From: DASUAS01 sp963750045
GTDB taxonomy: Bacteria > Actinomycetota > Acidimicrobiia > IMCC26256 > DASPTH01
NCBI GenBank assembly: GCA_963750045.1
Contig: CAVVPD010000004.1
Span: 62,001 to 126,000 of the forward strand
Length of the DNA stretch: 64,000 nt
Direction: 5' to 3'
Below, piece after piece: positions 31,377 to 40,202 of this stretch (within the stretch, counting starts at the first letter, position 1; the number at the start of each line of letters is the position of its first letter). A program made the position numbers and the translations under genes. The notes under the pieces are model-generated. The model saw only the letters and a list, made by a program, of their open reading frames with translations, did no database searches and had not been told where the DNA came from.

Positions 31377-32915
31377 TCAGCCGGTCGACGGGTGCGTGGT
31401 GAGCTCGATCTCGCGGTCGAAGACCTTCTCGAGGAGCGCGCGCTTGCGCCGCGCCCCCAGATCTCGAGCTCGGCGTCGTCCAGCGCCCGGATCCGCAGCA
31501 GCACGAGCGAGGGCGTGACCATGGGGTCGAGCCCGTAGACGGATTGGTTGCGGCTCCGGTCGAGGCCGTCGGCGACCCGCAGGATCGCGGCAAGGGAGCG
31601 CACGCGGTCGATGGCGGCGGCGTCGAGCAAGGGGAACTCGTCGCTCACCCGTGGCTCGCCGCGCCGGTGCCAGCGCACGATCGCCGCGAGCATCTCGATC
31701 TCGTCCGGCGCGAACCCGCGCAACTGGCCGTTGCGGATCAGGTACGCGCCGTGCTTGTGGTGGGCGCTGCTCGCCACGTGCTCGCCGATGTCGTGCAACA
31801 GCGCGGCGTACTCGAGCAGCTCGCGGTCGCCGTCGTCGAGTCCGTGCAGCTCGGTGGTGCCGTCGAAGAGCTCGACGCGCGAGCGTCGCCACCTGCCGGG
31901 CATGCGGCTCGGCCCAATTGCAGCGACGGGCCAACCCCAGCACCGCGTTGCCGCGGATCGCGTGCGGGTCGTCGGACCAGTCGGCGGGGTCGTGACGGCC
32001 CACCGCGTCGAGCACGATGCCTTCGCGCAGTGCCCACTCGCTGATGGTGAGCTGGTCGAAGTCGAACACCTCCATGGCGGTGGCGAGCACCATGGAGCCC
32101 GCGGTGATGAGGTCGACCCGACGCGCCTCGAGGCCGTCCATCCGCAGCCGGTCCGGCGCCTTCGACGCCAGGATGTCCTTGTGCAACGCGAGGAGCTCCT
32201 GGCGGGTGATGGTGAGTTGGTTCAGCGTGGCCGGGGTGTCCTCGTCGCGCCGGGCCGTGACCATCTCGGCGAGGCTCTCGAGCGTGCCGCTGCTGCCGAC
32301 CGCGAGCTTCGGTTCGAAGCCTTCGATCTCCTGCGCGACCGGTTCGAGCACCGCGACGATGCGGTCACGCAACGCCCGTCGGTCGGCCTTGGAGATGGGG
32401 TCGGAGTGCACGTGGTCTGCGCTGAGGCGTGCGACACCGAGGGGCAGGCTCGTGGCCCACGTCATGGCGCCGGAGTCGCCGACCATCACCTCGAGGCTGC
32501 CGCCCCCCAGGTCGAAGCAGAGGGCGGGCGCGGGATCGAGGACGACCGACGCCCGGATCGCTCCGAAGATGAGGCGCGCCTCCTCCCGGCCCCCGATCAC
32601 CTCCACGTGCACGCCGGTCTCGGCGCGGATGCGGTCGACGAGCTCGCCGCCGTTGGCCGCCCGGCGGATGGCGCTGGTGGCGCGGGCGTGGATCTCGGAG
32701 GCGCCCGCGGCGTCGGCGAGGAGCCGGAAGCGACGCACGGTGGCGACGGCCTGCTCGGCGGCCGTCGGCGGGATGGCGCCGTGCCGGCTCACGACGTCGC
32801 CCAGGCGCAGCATCTCCTTCTCCTGCACGAGGGGGTCGATGTGACCGTCGGGATGCACGTCGGCCACGAGCAGGTGGAAGGAGTTCGAGCCGAGGTCCAT
32901 GGCGGCGACGCGCAT
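31377..32915 (-). CDS. ppx: Exopolyphosphatase/guanosine pentaphosphatase family protein (two frame breaks)
   Basis: ASKHA-fold phosphatase of ~512 residues with a C-terminal HD-like domain, the long Ppx form. N-terminal phosphate loop AAMDLGSNSFHLL, second loop LCFDLGGGSLEVMV, Glu in HARATSAIRRA/EVIGGREEARLIF, and SSGTLESLAEM. The HD domain has LLHDIGEHVASSAHHKHGAYLI. It degrades polyphosphate and/or pppGpp. Frames break near 31890 (CTCGCGCGTC; +CG gives TLARVELFDG) and near 31457 (one G short in a G run). TAGCTT (complement of 32924-32929) ends 8 nt before the ATG. Divergent from apbE. Confidence 0.92.
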   Translation of the reverse strand: MRVAAMDLGSNSFHLLVADVHPDGHIDPLVQEKEMLRLGDVVSRHGAIPPTAAEQAVATVRRFRLLADAAGASEIHARATSAIRRAANGGELVDRIRAETGVHVEVIGGREEARLIFGAIRASVVLDPAPALCFDLGGGSLEVMVGDSGAMTWATSLPLGVARLSADHVHSDPISKADRRALRDRIVAVLEPVAQEIEGFEPKLAVGSSGTLESLAEMVTARRDEDTPATLNQLTITRQELLALHKDILASKAPDRLRMDGLEARRVDLITAGSMVLATAMEVFDFDQLTISEWALREGIVLDAVGRHDPADWSDDPHAIRGNAVLGLARRCNWAEPHARQVATLARRALRRHHRAARTRRRRPRAARVRRAVARHRRARGEQRPPQARRVPDPQRPVARVRAGRDRDARGDRALAPARRATGERRVPLARRRRHRPRALPCRDPAGRRRPRPEPQPIRLRARPHGHALARAAADPGAGRRRARDLGARRKRALLEKVFDREIELTTHPSTG

Positions 32916-32987
32916 CGCCCCACAAGCTACGGCAAGCGGCCGTCCGTTCCTCGGCCCTGGCACGGTGCGCCTCGGTACGGTGTACCG

Positions 32988-33932
32988 GTGACCGCTGCTC
33001 CGCTCGCGAACCCGGCGAGGTTCCGGGCCATGGGAACCGACGTCGAGATCCTGGCCGTCGGCGCCGACGACGCGACGATGGCGGACCTCGGGGCTCACGC
33101 CACCGAGGCGCTCGAGGCGCGGGAGGCGCGTTGGAGCCGGTTCCGGCCGACGAGCGAGCTCTGCCGCATCAACGGCGCGGCCGGCGCGCCGGTGGTCGTC
33201 TCGCCCGACACGTTCACGTTGATCGAGCGCGCGGTCGACGCCTGGCGCGACACCGGCGGTCGTTACGACCCCACGGTGCTCGCCGCGCTCGAGGCCGCCG
33301 GCTACGACCGCGACTTCGACGCGGTCGCCCGCGAGGACGACGCGCCGGTCGCCGGGCACCCCGAGGTGCCGGGATGTGACGGCGTGCAGCTCGACCCGCT
33401 GGTGTCGGCGGTGCGCCTCCCACGCGGGGTCGCGCTCGACCTCGGCGGCATCGGGAAGGGCTACGCGGCCGACGGCGTCTCGGCGGAGCTGCTCGAGGCC
33501 GGTCTGCCGGGCGTGCGTGGCGTCCTCGTGAACCTCGGCGGCGACCTCCGCGCCCGCGGCGCCGCCCCCGAGCCCCACGGCTGGGTCGTCGACGTCGACG
33601 ATCCCCTCGGCAGCGGCCGCACCGGCCTCCTCGCGCTCGCCGAGGGTGCCGTCGCCACCAGCACCAAGCTGCGCCGGGCGTGGTCCCGGGGCGGACGGAC
33701 GCGCCACCACCTCATCGATCCCCGCACCGGTGAGCCCGCCGAGTCGGGGCTGGCGTCGGTCACCGTGATCGCAGGCGAGGCGTGGCGGGCCGAGGTGCTG
33801 GCCAAGGCCGCGTTCGTCGCCGGCGCCGACGCGGGGTCGGCGCTCGTCGCCCGCGCCGGCGCCACCGGCCTGCTCGTCACCGACGCCGGTGACGTCGTCG
33901 AGCTCGAAGGCCTCGACCGGTTCCGTCCCTGA
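32988..33932 (+). CDS. apbE: FAD:protein FMN transferase
   Basis: ApbE-family enzyme of 314 residues that attaches FMN through a phosphoester to Thr/Ser of target flavoproteins. Conserved stretches are FRAMGTDVEIL at the start, SRFRPTSELCRIN, LDLGGIGKGYAAD (FAD contact), NLGGDLRARG and RTRHHLIDPRTGEPA. No signal peptide or lipobox, unlike the periplasmic forms, so cytoplasmic in this reading. TACGGT at 32976-32981 ends 6 nt before the GTG, again leaderless. No Rnf, Nqr or other obvious FMN-acceptor gene lies nearby. Confidence 0.92.
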   Translation: MTAAPLANPARFRAMGTDVEILAVGADDATMADLGAHATEALEAREARWSRFRPTSELCRINGAAGAPVVVSPDTFTLIERAVDAWRDTGGRYDPTVLAALEAAGYDRDFDAVAREDDAPVAGHPEVPGCDGVQLDPLVSAVRLPRGVALDLGGIGKGYAADGVSAELLEAGLPGVRGVLVNLGGDLRARGAAPEPHGWVVDVDDPLGSGRTGLLALAEGAVATSTKLRRAWSRGGRTRHHLIDPRTGEPAESGLASVTVIAGEAWRAEVLAKAAFVAGADAGSALVARAGATGLLVTDAGDVVELEGLDRFRP

Positions 33933-34004
33933 GCCCCGGTGCCGTGGTCTCCCCACCGTGACTACCCTCGGAGACGGAATCCGCACGGGACGAGGAGCGA
34001 TCCG

Positions 34005-34778
34005 ATGACCGACACGACCACCCGCGACGAGCGCTGGTACCTGCCGAAGTACGAGACCGTCGACGAGGAGCGCCAGCACCGCAAGCAGCGCCTCGCCGCC
34101 GGTTTCCGTCTCTTCGGCAAGTTCGGGTTCGAGGAGGGCGTCGCCGGCCACATCACCGCGCGCGACCCCGAACGGCTCGACCACTTCTGGGTGAACCCGT
34201 TCGGCGTGCCCTTCAGTCACATCTCGGTGTCCGACCTGATCCTCGTGAACTCGCGGGGCGAGGTCGTCGAGGGGGAGGGTGCAGTCAACACCGCCGCCTT
34301 CGCGATCCACTCGGCACTGCACGCGGCGCGTCCCGACGTGATGGCCGCGGCCCACTCGCACTCCGTCTACGGCAAGGCGTGGTCGTCGCTCGGCCGGCCG
34401 CTCGACCCGCTCACCCAGGACGCGTGTGCGTTCTTCGAGGACCACGCGCTGTTCGACGACTTCACCGGCGTCGTCCTCGACCAGTCCGAGGGCAAGCGCA
34501 TCGCGCACGTGCTCGAGGGGAGGAAGGCCGTCATCCTCCGCAACCACGGCCTGCTCACGGTCGGCCACTCGGTCGAAGAGGCGGTGTGGTGGTACGTGAC
34601 CATGGAACGGACGTGCCAGGCGCAATTGCTCGCCGAGGCGGCCGGCACGCCGATCCCGATCGCCGACGACGTGGCGCGCCTCACCTGTTCACAGGTGGGC
34701 GCGCACGTGTCGGGATACACGAGCTTCGGCCCCCTCTACCAGCGGATCGTCCGCGAGCAGCCGGACCTCATGGACTGA
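34005..34778 (+). CDS. Class II aldolase/adducin family protein
   Basis: A 257-residue zinc-dependent fold. Zinc ligands are seen as AAHSHSVYGKAW (two His) and the later LRNHGLLTVG; the catalytic acid region is in FEDHALFDDFTG. GVAGHITARDP and FWVNPFGVPFSHI are the substrate-loop signatures. The family includes fuculose- and ribulose-phosphate aldolases and epimerases as well as decarboxylase-like members; this longer, FWVNP-type branch is often annotated only to family level. GAGGAG at 33992-33997 is a proper ribosome binding site for ATG 34005. Convergent with the APH-like gene, whose end is one base away. Confidence 0.86.
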   Translation: MTDTTTRDERWYLPKYETVDEERQHRKQRLAAGFRLFGKFGFEEGVAGHITARDPERLDHFWVNPFGVPFSHISVSDLILVNSRGEVVEGEGAVNTAAFAIHSALHAARPDVMAAAHSHSVYGKAWSSLGRPLDPLTQDACAFFEDHALFDDFTGVVLDQSEGKRIAHVLEGRKAVILRNHGLLTVGHSVEEAVWWYVTMERTCQAQLLAEAAGTPIPIADDVARLTCSQVGAHVSGYTSFGPLYQRIVREQPDLMD

Positions 34779-34779
34779 G

Positions 34780-35781
34780 TCACCCGCGTGTGAGCTCACG
34801 TGCGGTGTCGATGGTCCGGTCGCGCCACCAGTCGAGGTCGGCGCCGCTCGCGTCGAACGCCTGGCGCCACCCGAGCTGGAGCATCACCCCGACCAGGCAG
34901 AGCGCGAGCTGGCGTTCGAACCACCGTGCGGTGTCGATGCCGCGCCGCTCCAGCGCGTCGCGGTAGGCGTCGAAGACCGCGTCCTTGCGGTAGCCGGCCG
35001 GGGTGCGCGCGTCGTTCAACGCGAGGTAGTGGGCGATCTCGGTGAGCGGTGGGCCCGACCCGCTCACTGCCCAGTCGACGAACACGCTGCGCCCGTCGGG
35101 ATGGCTGCCGAGGTTGGCGAGCTTGGTGTCGCCGTGGAGGAAGGTCACGGGCGTCGGCTCCAGCGCGTCGAGGAGCGCCCACGGCGCGTGGCGCAACGGC
35201 CGGAGCGCGTCGGCGAGCTCGGGCGCGATCGCGTCGAGGCGCTGCCAGCCCTCGGTGGCGACCCGGGGGACCGCCTGCGGGAAGCCCAGTGCGGCCTCGC
35301 AGCCGAGCGCTTCGGGGCCGAAGAACGAGTACCGGTTCGCCAGCGGGACGAGCCCGACGGTGTCACGCCAACCCCAGCACGCGGCGTGGAGGGCGGCGAG
35401 GTGATCGAGGAAACGGAGGTGCTGCTCGGGCGCGACGGGCGTGGCGTCCGGCGCCACGAGCGACGAGCCCACGTCGCGCATCAAGACCGCGCCGCCCGGG
35501 CCGTCCCGCGCCGCGCCGACGGTGGCGTGGTCGATGCAGTCGGGCAACCCGTCGAGCATCCCCGACTCCCACAGCACCACCGGCACGCACCCGATGTCGC
35601 CGGTCTGGCGCATGATCCAGTCGTCGCGATGGTCGACGTGCTTCAGCACGAACGCGTCGCCGTCGATCACGACCCTCTCGAACCGGGCCCCCGACCTCGA
35701 GTCGGTGACGGCCATCGGCGCGCGGCTCGACGCGCCGGCGACCAGCTCGTCGACCGACGCGGCCACTGTCCGGGGCCCCAC
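34780..35781 (-). CDS. APH/ecdysteroid-kinase-like phosphotransferase
   Basis: Protein-kinase-like small-molecule kinase of 333 residues. The nucleotide-binding Lys is in DAFVLKHVD, the catalytic loop is TFLHGDTKLANLG (Brenner-type HGDxxxxN), and the metal Asp is in SVFVDWAVSG. Such proteins phosphorylate aminoglycosides, choline, maltose or other hydroxylated compounds; nothing here decides. I see no reason to call it a resistance gene. Its GTG (35781) overlaps the stop of the upstream secreted-protein gene as TAGTG. Frame intact. Confidence 0.8.
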   Translation of the reverse strand: MGPRTVAASVDELVAGASSRAPMAVTDSRSGARFERVVIDGDAFVLKHVDHRDDWIMRQTGDIGCVPVVLWESGMLDGLPDCIDHATVGAARDGPGGAVLMRDVGSSLVAPDATPVAPEQHLRFLDHLAALHAACWGWRDTVGLVPLANRYSFFGPEALGCEAALGFPQAVPRVATEGWQRLDAIAPELADALRPLRHAPWALLDALEPTPVTFLHGDTKLANLGSHPDGRSVFVDWAVSGSGPPLTEIAHYLALNDARTPAGYRKDAVFDAYRDALERRGIDTARWFERQLALCLVGVMLQLGWRQAFDASGADLDWWRDRTIDTARELTRG

Positions 35782-36314
35782 TACGCGCCCCCGCCTCCCC
35801 CGCCCAGGCAGAACTGGCCGAGATCGACGATCACCTGCTGCGGTACCTGCCCGCAGCCGGCGCTCGTGCCCCCGGTCGCGACGATCGCCCACGACCCCGC
35901 GTCCCGGTGGAGGATCACCGTGAGCGGATCGAACTGCGCGCCCGCCGTGGCCGTGAGCTGCACCGCAGCCCACGTGACGTCCGACGCGGCCAGCCGGCAC
36001 GACGCGACGTCGGCCCCGGCCTGCGCACCGGCGACGCCGGCGTCGATGGCGGTGCGGATCGCGCCGGTGTCGGCACCGCACGGGCCCGGTGGCGGCGCGG
36101 TCGTCGGCGCCGCCGGGGTGGACGCCGGTACCGTCGTCGGGGCCGGCGCGGTGGTCGTCGAACCCGCGCTCGTCGACGGGGCCGCGGTCGAGGTCGTCGC
36201 CCGGTCCCGCGCGGCGACGTCGGTGTCGTCGTCGCGGATCGCCCGCGCCGCGACGACCGCGGCGACCACGAGCACGGCGGCGACGATGGCGGTGGCGATC
36301 CAGCGGCGGGCCAT
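35781..36314 (-). CDS. Putative secreted or membrane-anchored protein with a Thr/Pro/Ala linker
   Basis: 177 residues: a hydrophobic N-terminal helix (WIATAIVAAVLVVAAVVAA), a low-complexity Thr/Ser/Ala/Pro stretch to about residue 75, then a folded ~95-residue domain with four Cys (PCGAD, ASCRL, SAGCGQ, QFCLG) and a Gly-rich end. The Cys number suggests disulfides outside the membrane. I do not recognise the family. Coupled by overlap to the APH-like gene. Divergent from hisN with 69 bp between. Confidence 0.65.
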   Translation of the reverse strand: MARRWIATAIVAAVLVVAAVVAARAIRDDDTDVAARDRATTSTAAPSTSAGSTTTAPAPTTVPASTPAAPTTAPPPGPCGADTGAIRTAIDAGVAGAQAGADVASCRLAASDVTWAAVQLTATAGAQFDPLTVILHRDAGSWAIVATGGTSAGCGQVPQQVIVDLGQFCLGGGGGGA

Positions 36315-36383
36315 CGCGCCAGTCTCGTCGCTGCGCGGGGCGCGACGACGGACGCCCCCGCAGGAGGGGGCTACATTCCGGGC

Positions 36384-37172
36384 ATCGTTGCCGATCTCGC
36401 TCCCGATCTCTTCCTCGCGCACGCGCTGGCCGACACTGCCGACGCGCTGACGATGCCGCGGTTCCGCGCCGACGACCTCGTGGTGGACACCAAGCCGGAT
36501 CTCACGCCCGTCACCGAGGCCGACCGGGCCGTGGAGGAGATGATCCGCGATCGGCTGGCGCGGGAGCGCCCCGGCGACGCGGTGCTCGGCGAGGAGTTCG
36601 GCAGCACGGGCGCGGGTCGCCGCCGCTGGATCGTCGATCCCATCGACGGCACCAAGGGGTACGCGCGCGGGATCCCGGTGTGGGCCACGCTGATCGCGCT
36701 CGAAGTCGACGCGGAGCTCCAGCTCGGCGTGGTCTCGGCTCCCGCCCTCGGGTCGCGCTGGTCGGCCGCGCTCGGCGAAGGGGCACGACGCGACGGCGAG
36801 CCGGTCACGGTGTCGCGCGTCGCGCGGATCGAGGACGCCCACCTCGCCTACGACTCGGTCGACGCGTTCGAGTCGGTCGGCCTGGGCGCCGAGTTCCTGG
36901 CGCTGGCCCGCCGCTGCTGGCGCGCGCGCGGGTTCGGCGACTTCTGGTCCCACATGCTCGTCGCCGACGGCTCCATCGACATCGCGGTCGAGGTCGGGGG
37001 CCTCGCGGTGTGGGATCTCGCCGCCGTCCGCATCGTGGTCGAAGAGGCGGGCGGCCGCTTCACCGACGTCGCCGGTGTGCCGCGCACCGACGGTGGCGAC
37101 GTCATCACCACCAACGGGCTTCTCCACGACGACGTGGTCGCGGCGCTCGCCAAGGACGCGACACCGGCATGA
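36384..37172 (+). CDS. Histidinol-phosphatase/inositol monophosphatase family protein (HisN-like), unusual start
   Basis: Mg-dependent phosphatase, about 262 residues. Metal and catalytic motifs: TKPDLTPVTEADRAVE, LGEEFG, WIVDPIDGTKGYARGIPVWAT, and the C-terminal WDLAAVRIVVEEAGG. The spacing resembles actinobacterial HisN (histidine biosynthesis) more than generic inositol monophosphatases, but substrate is not proven. No ATG, GTG or TTG is available at the expected N-terminus. ATC 36384 lies 6 nt after TACATT (36372-36377), the spacing used by neighbouring leaderless genes, so I place the start there; ATT 36375, 7 nt after AGGAGG (36362-36367), is an alternative. A miscalled ATG is possible. 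Overlaps the FGGY kinase by ATGA. Confidence 0.82.
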   Translation: MVADLAPDLFLAHALADTADALTMPRFRADDLVVDTKPDLTPVTEADRAVEEMIRDRLARERPGDAVLGEEFGSTGAGRRRWIVDPIDGTKGYARGIPVWATLIALEVDAELQLGVVSAPALGSRWSAALGEGARRDGEPVTVSRVARIEDAHLAYDSVDAFESVGLGAEFLALARRCWRARGFGDFWSHMLVADGSIDIAVEVGGLAVWDLAAVRIVVEEAGGRFTDVAGVPRTDGGDVITTNGLLHDDVVAALAKDATPA

Positions 37173-38507
37173 GCACACGGGTGACGGTCGGGCTCGACAT
37201 CGGCACGTCGTCGGTGAAGGCGGTCGCCGCCGACGACGACGGCAACGTCGTCGCGCGTGCGCGCGTTCCCCACGAGGTGCGGGTACCCGCGCCCGAGCAG
37301 TTCGAGCACGACGCGGTCGTCGCGTGGCGTGACGGCCCGCGCCGGGCGCTCGCGGAGCTGGGCGACCTCGACGTCCGCGGGGTGAGCGTCGCCGCGATGG
37401 TGCCGTCGCTCGCCGCCGTCGACGCCGGCGGCGTCCCGCAGTCGCCGGGTCTGCTCTACGGGGACGAGCGCGGGCGCACCGGCGAGCAGGCGAGCGCCAC
37501 CGACGACGCGTCGGGCGGCTTCTTGGGGTTCGTGCGGTGGCTGGCGAGGACCTCGGGCGACGCACACGGGTACTGGCCCGCGCAGGCCGTCGCCAACCAC
37601 GCGCTCTCCGGCGAGGCGGTGCTCGACACCACGACCGCGGCGCTGGCGAACCCCCTGTTCGACTGGGTGGGCTGGGACGAGGCGCTCGCCGCCGAGCTCG
37701 GCGTGACGACCGCCCAGCTGCCCCGCCTCGTGCCGACCGGGTGGGAAGCCGGCCGCGTCGGCGGCGACGGCCCCGCGCTGGCTTCCGGGTGCATCGACGC
37801 CATGGCCGAACAGCTGGTGGCCGGGGCCGACGAGCCGGGTGACGTGCTCGTCCTCCTCGGCACGACGCTCATCGTCTGGGTCGTCACCGAGGAGCCGTCC
37901 GAGGTCCCCGGCTACGTCAGCATCCCGCACACCGCATCGGGGAACTACCTCGTCGGCGGTCCGAGCAACGCCGGCGGGCTCTTCCGTGACTGGGCGTCGC
38001 GGCTGTTCGCGCCGGCGGGGGGGCGTGCGCTCGATCCGGGTCGCATCCCGGTGTGGGCGCCGTACCCGCGCGGTGAGCGCGTCCCGCTCAACGACTCGAG
38101 CCGGCGCGCGGTGCTCGCAGGACTGGACCTCACCCACGACCCTGCCGCGGTCGTCGCGCGCAGCCGACGAGGCGTCGGCGTTCGTGGTGCAGCGCGCGAT
38201 CGACGCCGCGGTCGTGCATGCGGGCGCGACGCCGCGGCGCGTCGTCGCGTCGGGCGGCGGCACCCGGGTCGAGCCCTGGGTGCAGGCCGTGGCCGACGTC
38301 ACCGGGTTGGCGGTCGACTGCGTGCTGGTCCCCGAGGGCGGGGCGCTCGGTTCGGCGTGGTTGGCGCGCATCGCCGCCGGCCTCGAGGAGCCGACGGCCA
38401 TGACCGAAGGGCGCCGCTGGGCTCGCACCGGCGCTCGGGTCGAGCCGCGTGCGGCATGGGCGGTGGCGGTGGCCGAGCGCTACGAGCAGTTCCTCGCGCT
38501 CAGCTGA
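37169..38507 (+). CDS. FGGY-family carbohydrate kinase (one frame break)
   Basis: ASKHA sugar kinase of ~446 residues. The N-terminal phosphate-1 loop is LDIGTSSVKAVAAD; the adenosine segment ASGGGTRVEPWVQAVADVTG and the C-terminal EGGALGSAWLA match xylulokinase/gluconokinase relatives. The frame breaks near 38158 (GTCGCGCGCAGCC); +CG gives VVARAADEASAFVV. Sugar specificity is unknown. Coupled to hisN by ATGA, an unusual pairing that may mean both act on phosphorylated sugars or polyols. The stop lies in the first copy of a 15-bp tandem repeat. Confidence 0.85.
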
Positions 38508-38541
38508 CGGGCGCTCAGCTGACGGGCGCTCAGCTGGCCGG
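38496..38541. repeat. 15-bp tandem repeat (about three copies) at convergent gene ends
   Basis: GCGCTCAGCTGACGG occurs at 38496-38510 and 38511-38525, and a diverged third copy (GCGCTCAGCTGGCCGG) at 38526-38541. Each full copy contains the palindrome TCAGCTGA, which is a TGA stop in the same register on both strands. Copy one ends the FGGY kinase and copy three ends the LysM gene. Confidence 0.85.
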
Positions 38542-39222
38542 TGCTCCGCCGACCGGCGGGAGCACCACCCGCTCGCCGGGGTAGATCAGGTTCGGGTCGC
38601 CCGACGCCAACGTGGGGCGGTTCTGGTCGCACACCGCGCGCCAGTAGGGCGCGACCTCGCCGTCACCGACCTCGGCGCGCGGGCGACCGGTCGCAGCCGC
38701 GTACCGCCGGGCAGAGAGCTCCCACAGGTTGTCGCCGGGCGCGACCACGGCGCTCGTGTCGGCGGGCCCCGGCGTGCTCGCCGGGACGCTCGGCCCGTCC
38801 GCGTGGCCGTCGCGCACCGCCGACGTGGGTGGGGGGTCGTCGGGCGGGGTCGCGGCGTGGCCCGGGCCGGGCGCGAGCGCCGACCCGGTCACGAGCGACA
38901 CGACGAGCGCGGCGTCGACGGCGCGCCGTACGGCCGGGAGCGCCGCCCAGCGCACCGCGCGCACCGCCTCGGGGACGCGCGTGAGCGCGGCGGCGACGTA
39001 CAGCAGCGTTCCCGCGAGCAGCCACCACGCACCGGCGAGGGCGACCCACCGCAGCCCGGCCACCAGCACGTCGGCCGGCAAGCTCGCGCGGAGCCATGGG
39101 TCGAGGCCGTGTCGCGGGCCCGCGAAGGGAGGCCGGGCTCCGAGCGCGGTGAGAGCCACGACCGCGGCGCTCTCGGCCGTCAGCAGCACGAGGGGCCGGA
39201 CAAATCGGTTGACGGCGATCAT
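38530..39222 (-). CDS. Membrane protein with C-terminal LysM domain
   Basis: 230 residues. Two hydrophobic stretches lie in the N-terminal half (PLVLLTAESAAVVALTAL and VALAGAWWLLAGTLLYVAAAL), a third near AALVVSLVTGSAL, then a Pro/Asp-rich spacer and a LysM-like module: VVAPGDNLWELSARRYA to DPNLIYPGERVVLPPVG. LysM binds peptidoglycan N-acetylglucosamine, so the C-terminus should be outside. Actinobacteria have similar membrane-plus-LysM proteins of unknown role. ATG 39222 is chosen because a good promoter (39234-39261) would be inside the gene if earlier starts were used. Confidence 0.78.
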   Translation of the reverse strand: MIAVNRFVRPLVLLTAESAAVVALTALGARPPFAGPRHGLDPWLRASLPADVLVAGLRWVALAGAWWLLAGTLLYVAAALTRVPEAVRAVRWAALPAVRRAVDAALVVSLVTGSALAPGPGHAATPPDDPPPTSAVRDGHADGPSVPASTPGPADTSAVVAPGDNLWELSARRYAAATGRPRAEVGDGEVAPYWRAVCDQNRPTLASGDPNLIYPGERVVLPPVGGAPAS

Positions 39223-39233
39223 GGCAAATGCAC

Positions 39234-39261
39234 GATATGCCGCGATCATACCGATGGTCAA
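39234..39261 (-). promoter_or_regulatory. Promoter of the LysM gene
   Basis: On the minus strand TTGACC (complement of 39256-39261) and CATATC (complement of 39234-39239) are separated by 16 bp; the -10 ends 11 nt before ATG 39222. Confidence 0.55.
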
Positions 39262-39300
39262 GGGTTCGGAGTGGTCCGTGCCCCGATCGCCGAGTGGTGG

Positions 39301-39318
39301 TACGTTGCGCGCCGCAAC
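39301..39318 (+). promoter_or_regulatory. -10 element overlapping a GTTGCG-CGC-CGCAAC inverted repeat
   Basis: TACGTT at 39301-39306 is a -10-like hexamer upstream of the urate-oxidase-N gene. A perfect 6-bp inverted repeat (39304-39309 and 39313-39318) overlaps its downstream edge and would cover the transcription start, a typical repressor position. A GGGGGAGAGGGG ribosome binding region follows. Confidence 0.4.
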
Positions 39319-39341
39319 AACCGGGGGAGAGGGGTCTCGAC

Positions 39342-40115
39342 ATGGCGCTCGCCGACGTCATCATCATCATCAGCCGCAACGGAGGGGCGTTCTTGTCCCG
39401 GTGGCTCCACGTGGTCGTGGGCATCACCTGGATCGGGCTGCTCTACTACTTCAACTTCGTGCAGGTCCCCGCGTTCGGGGAGATGGAGGCGGCGGCGCGC
39501 AACAACGCCGTCGACAAGCTGGCGTCGCGTGCGCTGTGGTGGTTCCGGTGGGCGGCGGCGGCGACTCTGGCCACCGGGATCCTGCTGCTCCTCTTCCAGA
39601 AGCAGGGCGACAAGTCGCAGCTCTTCAGTGGCGACTACATGAAGTCGGTGCCGGGTATGGCGATCATGACCGGCGTGCTGCTGGGCGTCACGATGTTCCT
39701 CAACGTGTGGCTGGTGATCTGGCCCGCCCAGAAGAAGGTCATCGCCAACGCCCGCAACGTGCAGGCCGGCGGCGAGGCCGACCCGAGCGCCGCGGCGGCG
39801 GGTCGCAAAGCCGCGCTGGCGTCCCGGATGAACACCATCTACTCGCTCACGCTGCTGTTCTTCATGGTCGGGACGTCGCACTTCCTCGTGCAGGGCAAGT
39901 TCAAGTTCGCGCCGAGCAGCGGCGACCGTGCGACCTACTGGATCATCGCCGTGGTGATCTGGGGGCTGCTCGAGCTCAACGCGCTGGGCGTGATCGGCGG
40001 CACCAAGCCGGGTGGCCTGAACTGGATGTTCGACACCCACCAGGCCGCGATCATCACCGGCTTCGTGCTGGTGGTCGTGTACTACGCGGTGTTCTACCTG
40101 GTGCTCAAGGCCTAG
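39342..40115 (+). CDS. Urate-oxidase N-terminal-type membrane protein (PuuD-like, no cytochrome domain)
   Basis: 257 residues with about seven hydrophobic helices. The stretch FLSRWLHVVVGITWIGLLYYFNFVQVP is what I recognise from the membrane domain of PuuD-type urate hydroxylases (PF06181). Later helices carry TLLFFMVGTSHFLV and FDTHQAAIITGFVLVVVYYAVFYLVLK. PuuD proteins usually end in a cytochrome c domain, which is absent here, as in many stand-alone homologues from environmental bacteria. No other purine-degradation gene is nearby, so a urate role is uncertain. The His residues in the first and last helices could bind haem. Frame intact. Confidence 0.7.
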   Translation: MALADVIIIISRNGGAFLSRWLHVVVGITWIGLLYYFNFVQVPAFGEMEAAARNNAVDKLASRALWWFRWAAAATLATGILLLLFQKQGDKSQLFSGDYMKSVPGMAIMTGVLLGVTMFLNVWLVIWPAQKKVIANARNVQAGGEADPSAAAAGRKAALASRMNTIYSLTLLFFMVGTSHFLVQGKFKFAPSSGDRATYWIIAVVIWGLLELNALGVIGGTKPGGLNWMFDTHQAAIITGFVLVVVYYAVFYLVLKA

Positions 40116-40202
40116 CCGTCTCTCCGGCTTGCGCGCGATCGAAGGTGCCCGGTCCCGTCGCGGCCCGGGCACCGTCGCGCCCGGGGATCAGCGAGTGCCG
40201 GG

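Noticed and set aside
34780..35781. Aminoglycoside resistance gene
   Set aside because: Only the general APH/kinase fold is visible; housekeeping or catabolic kinases share it and there is no mobile context.
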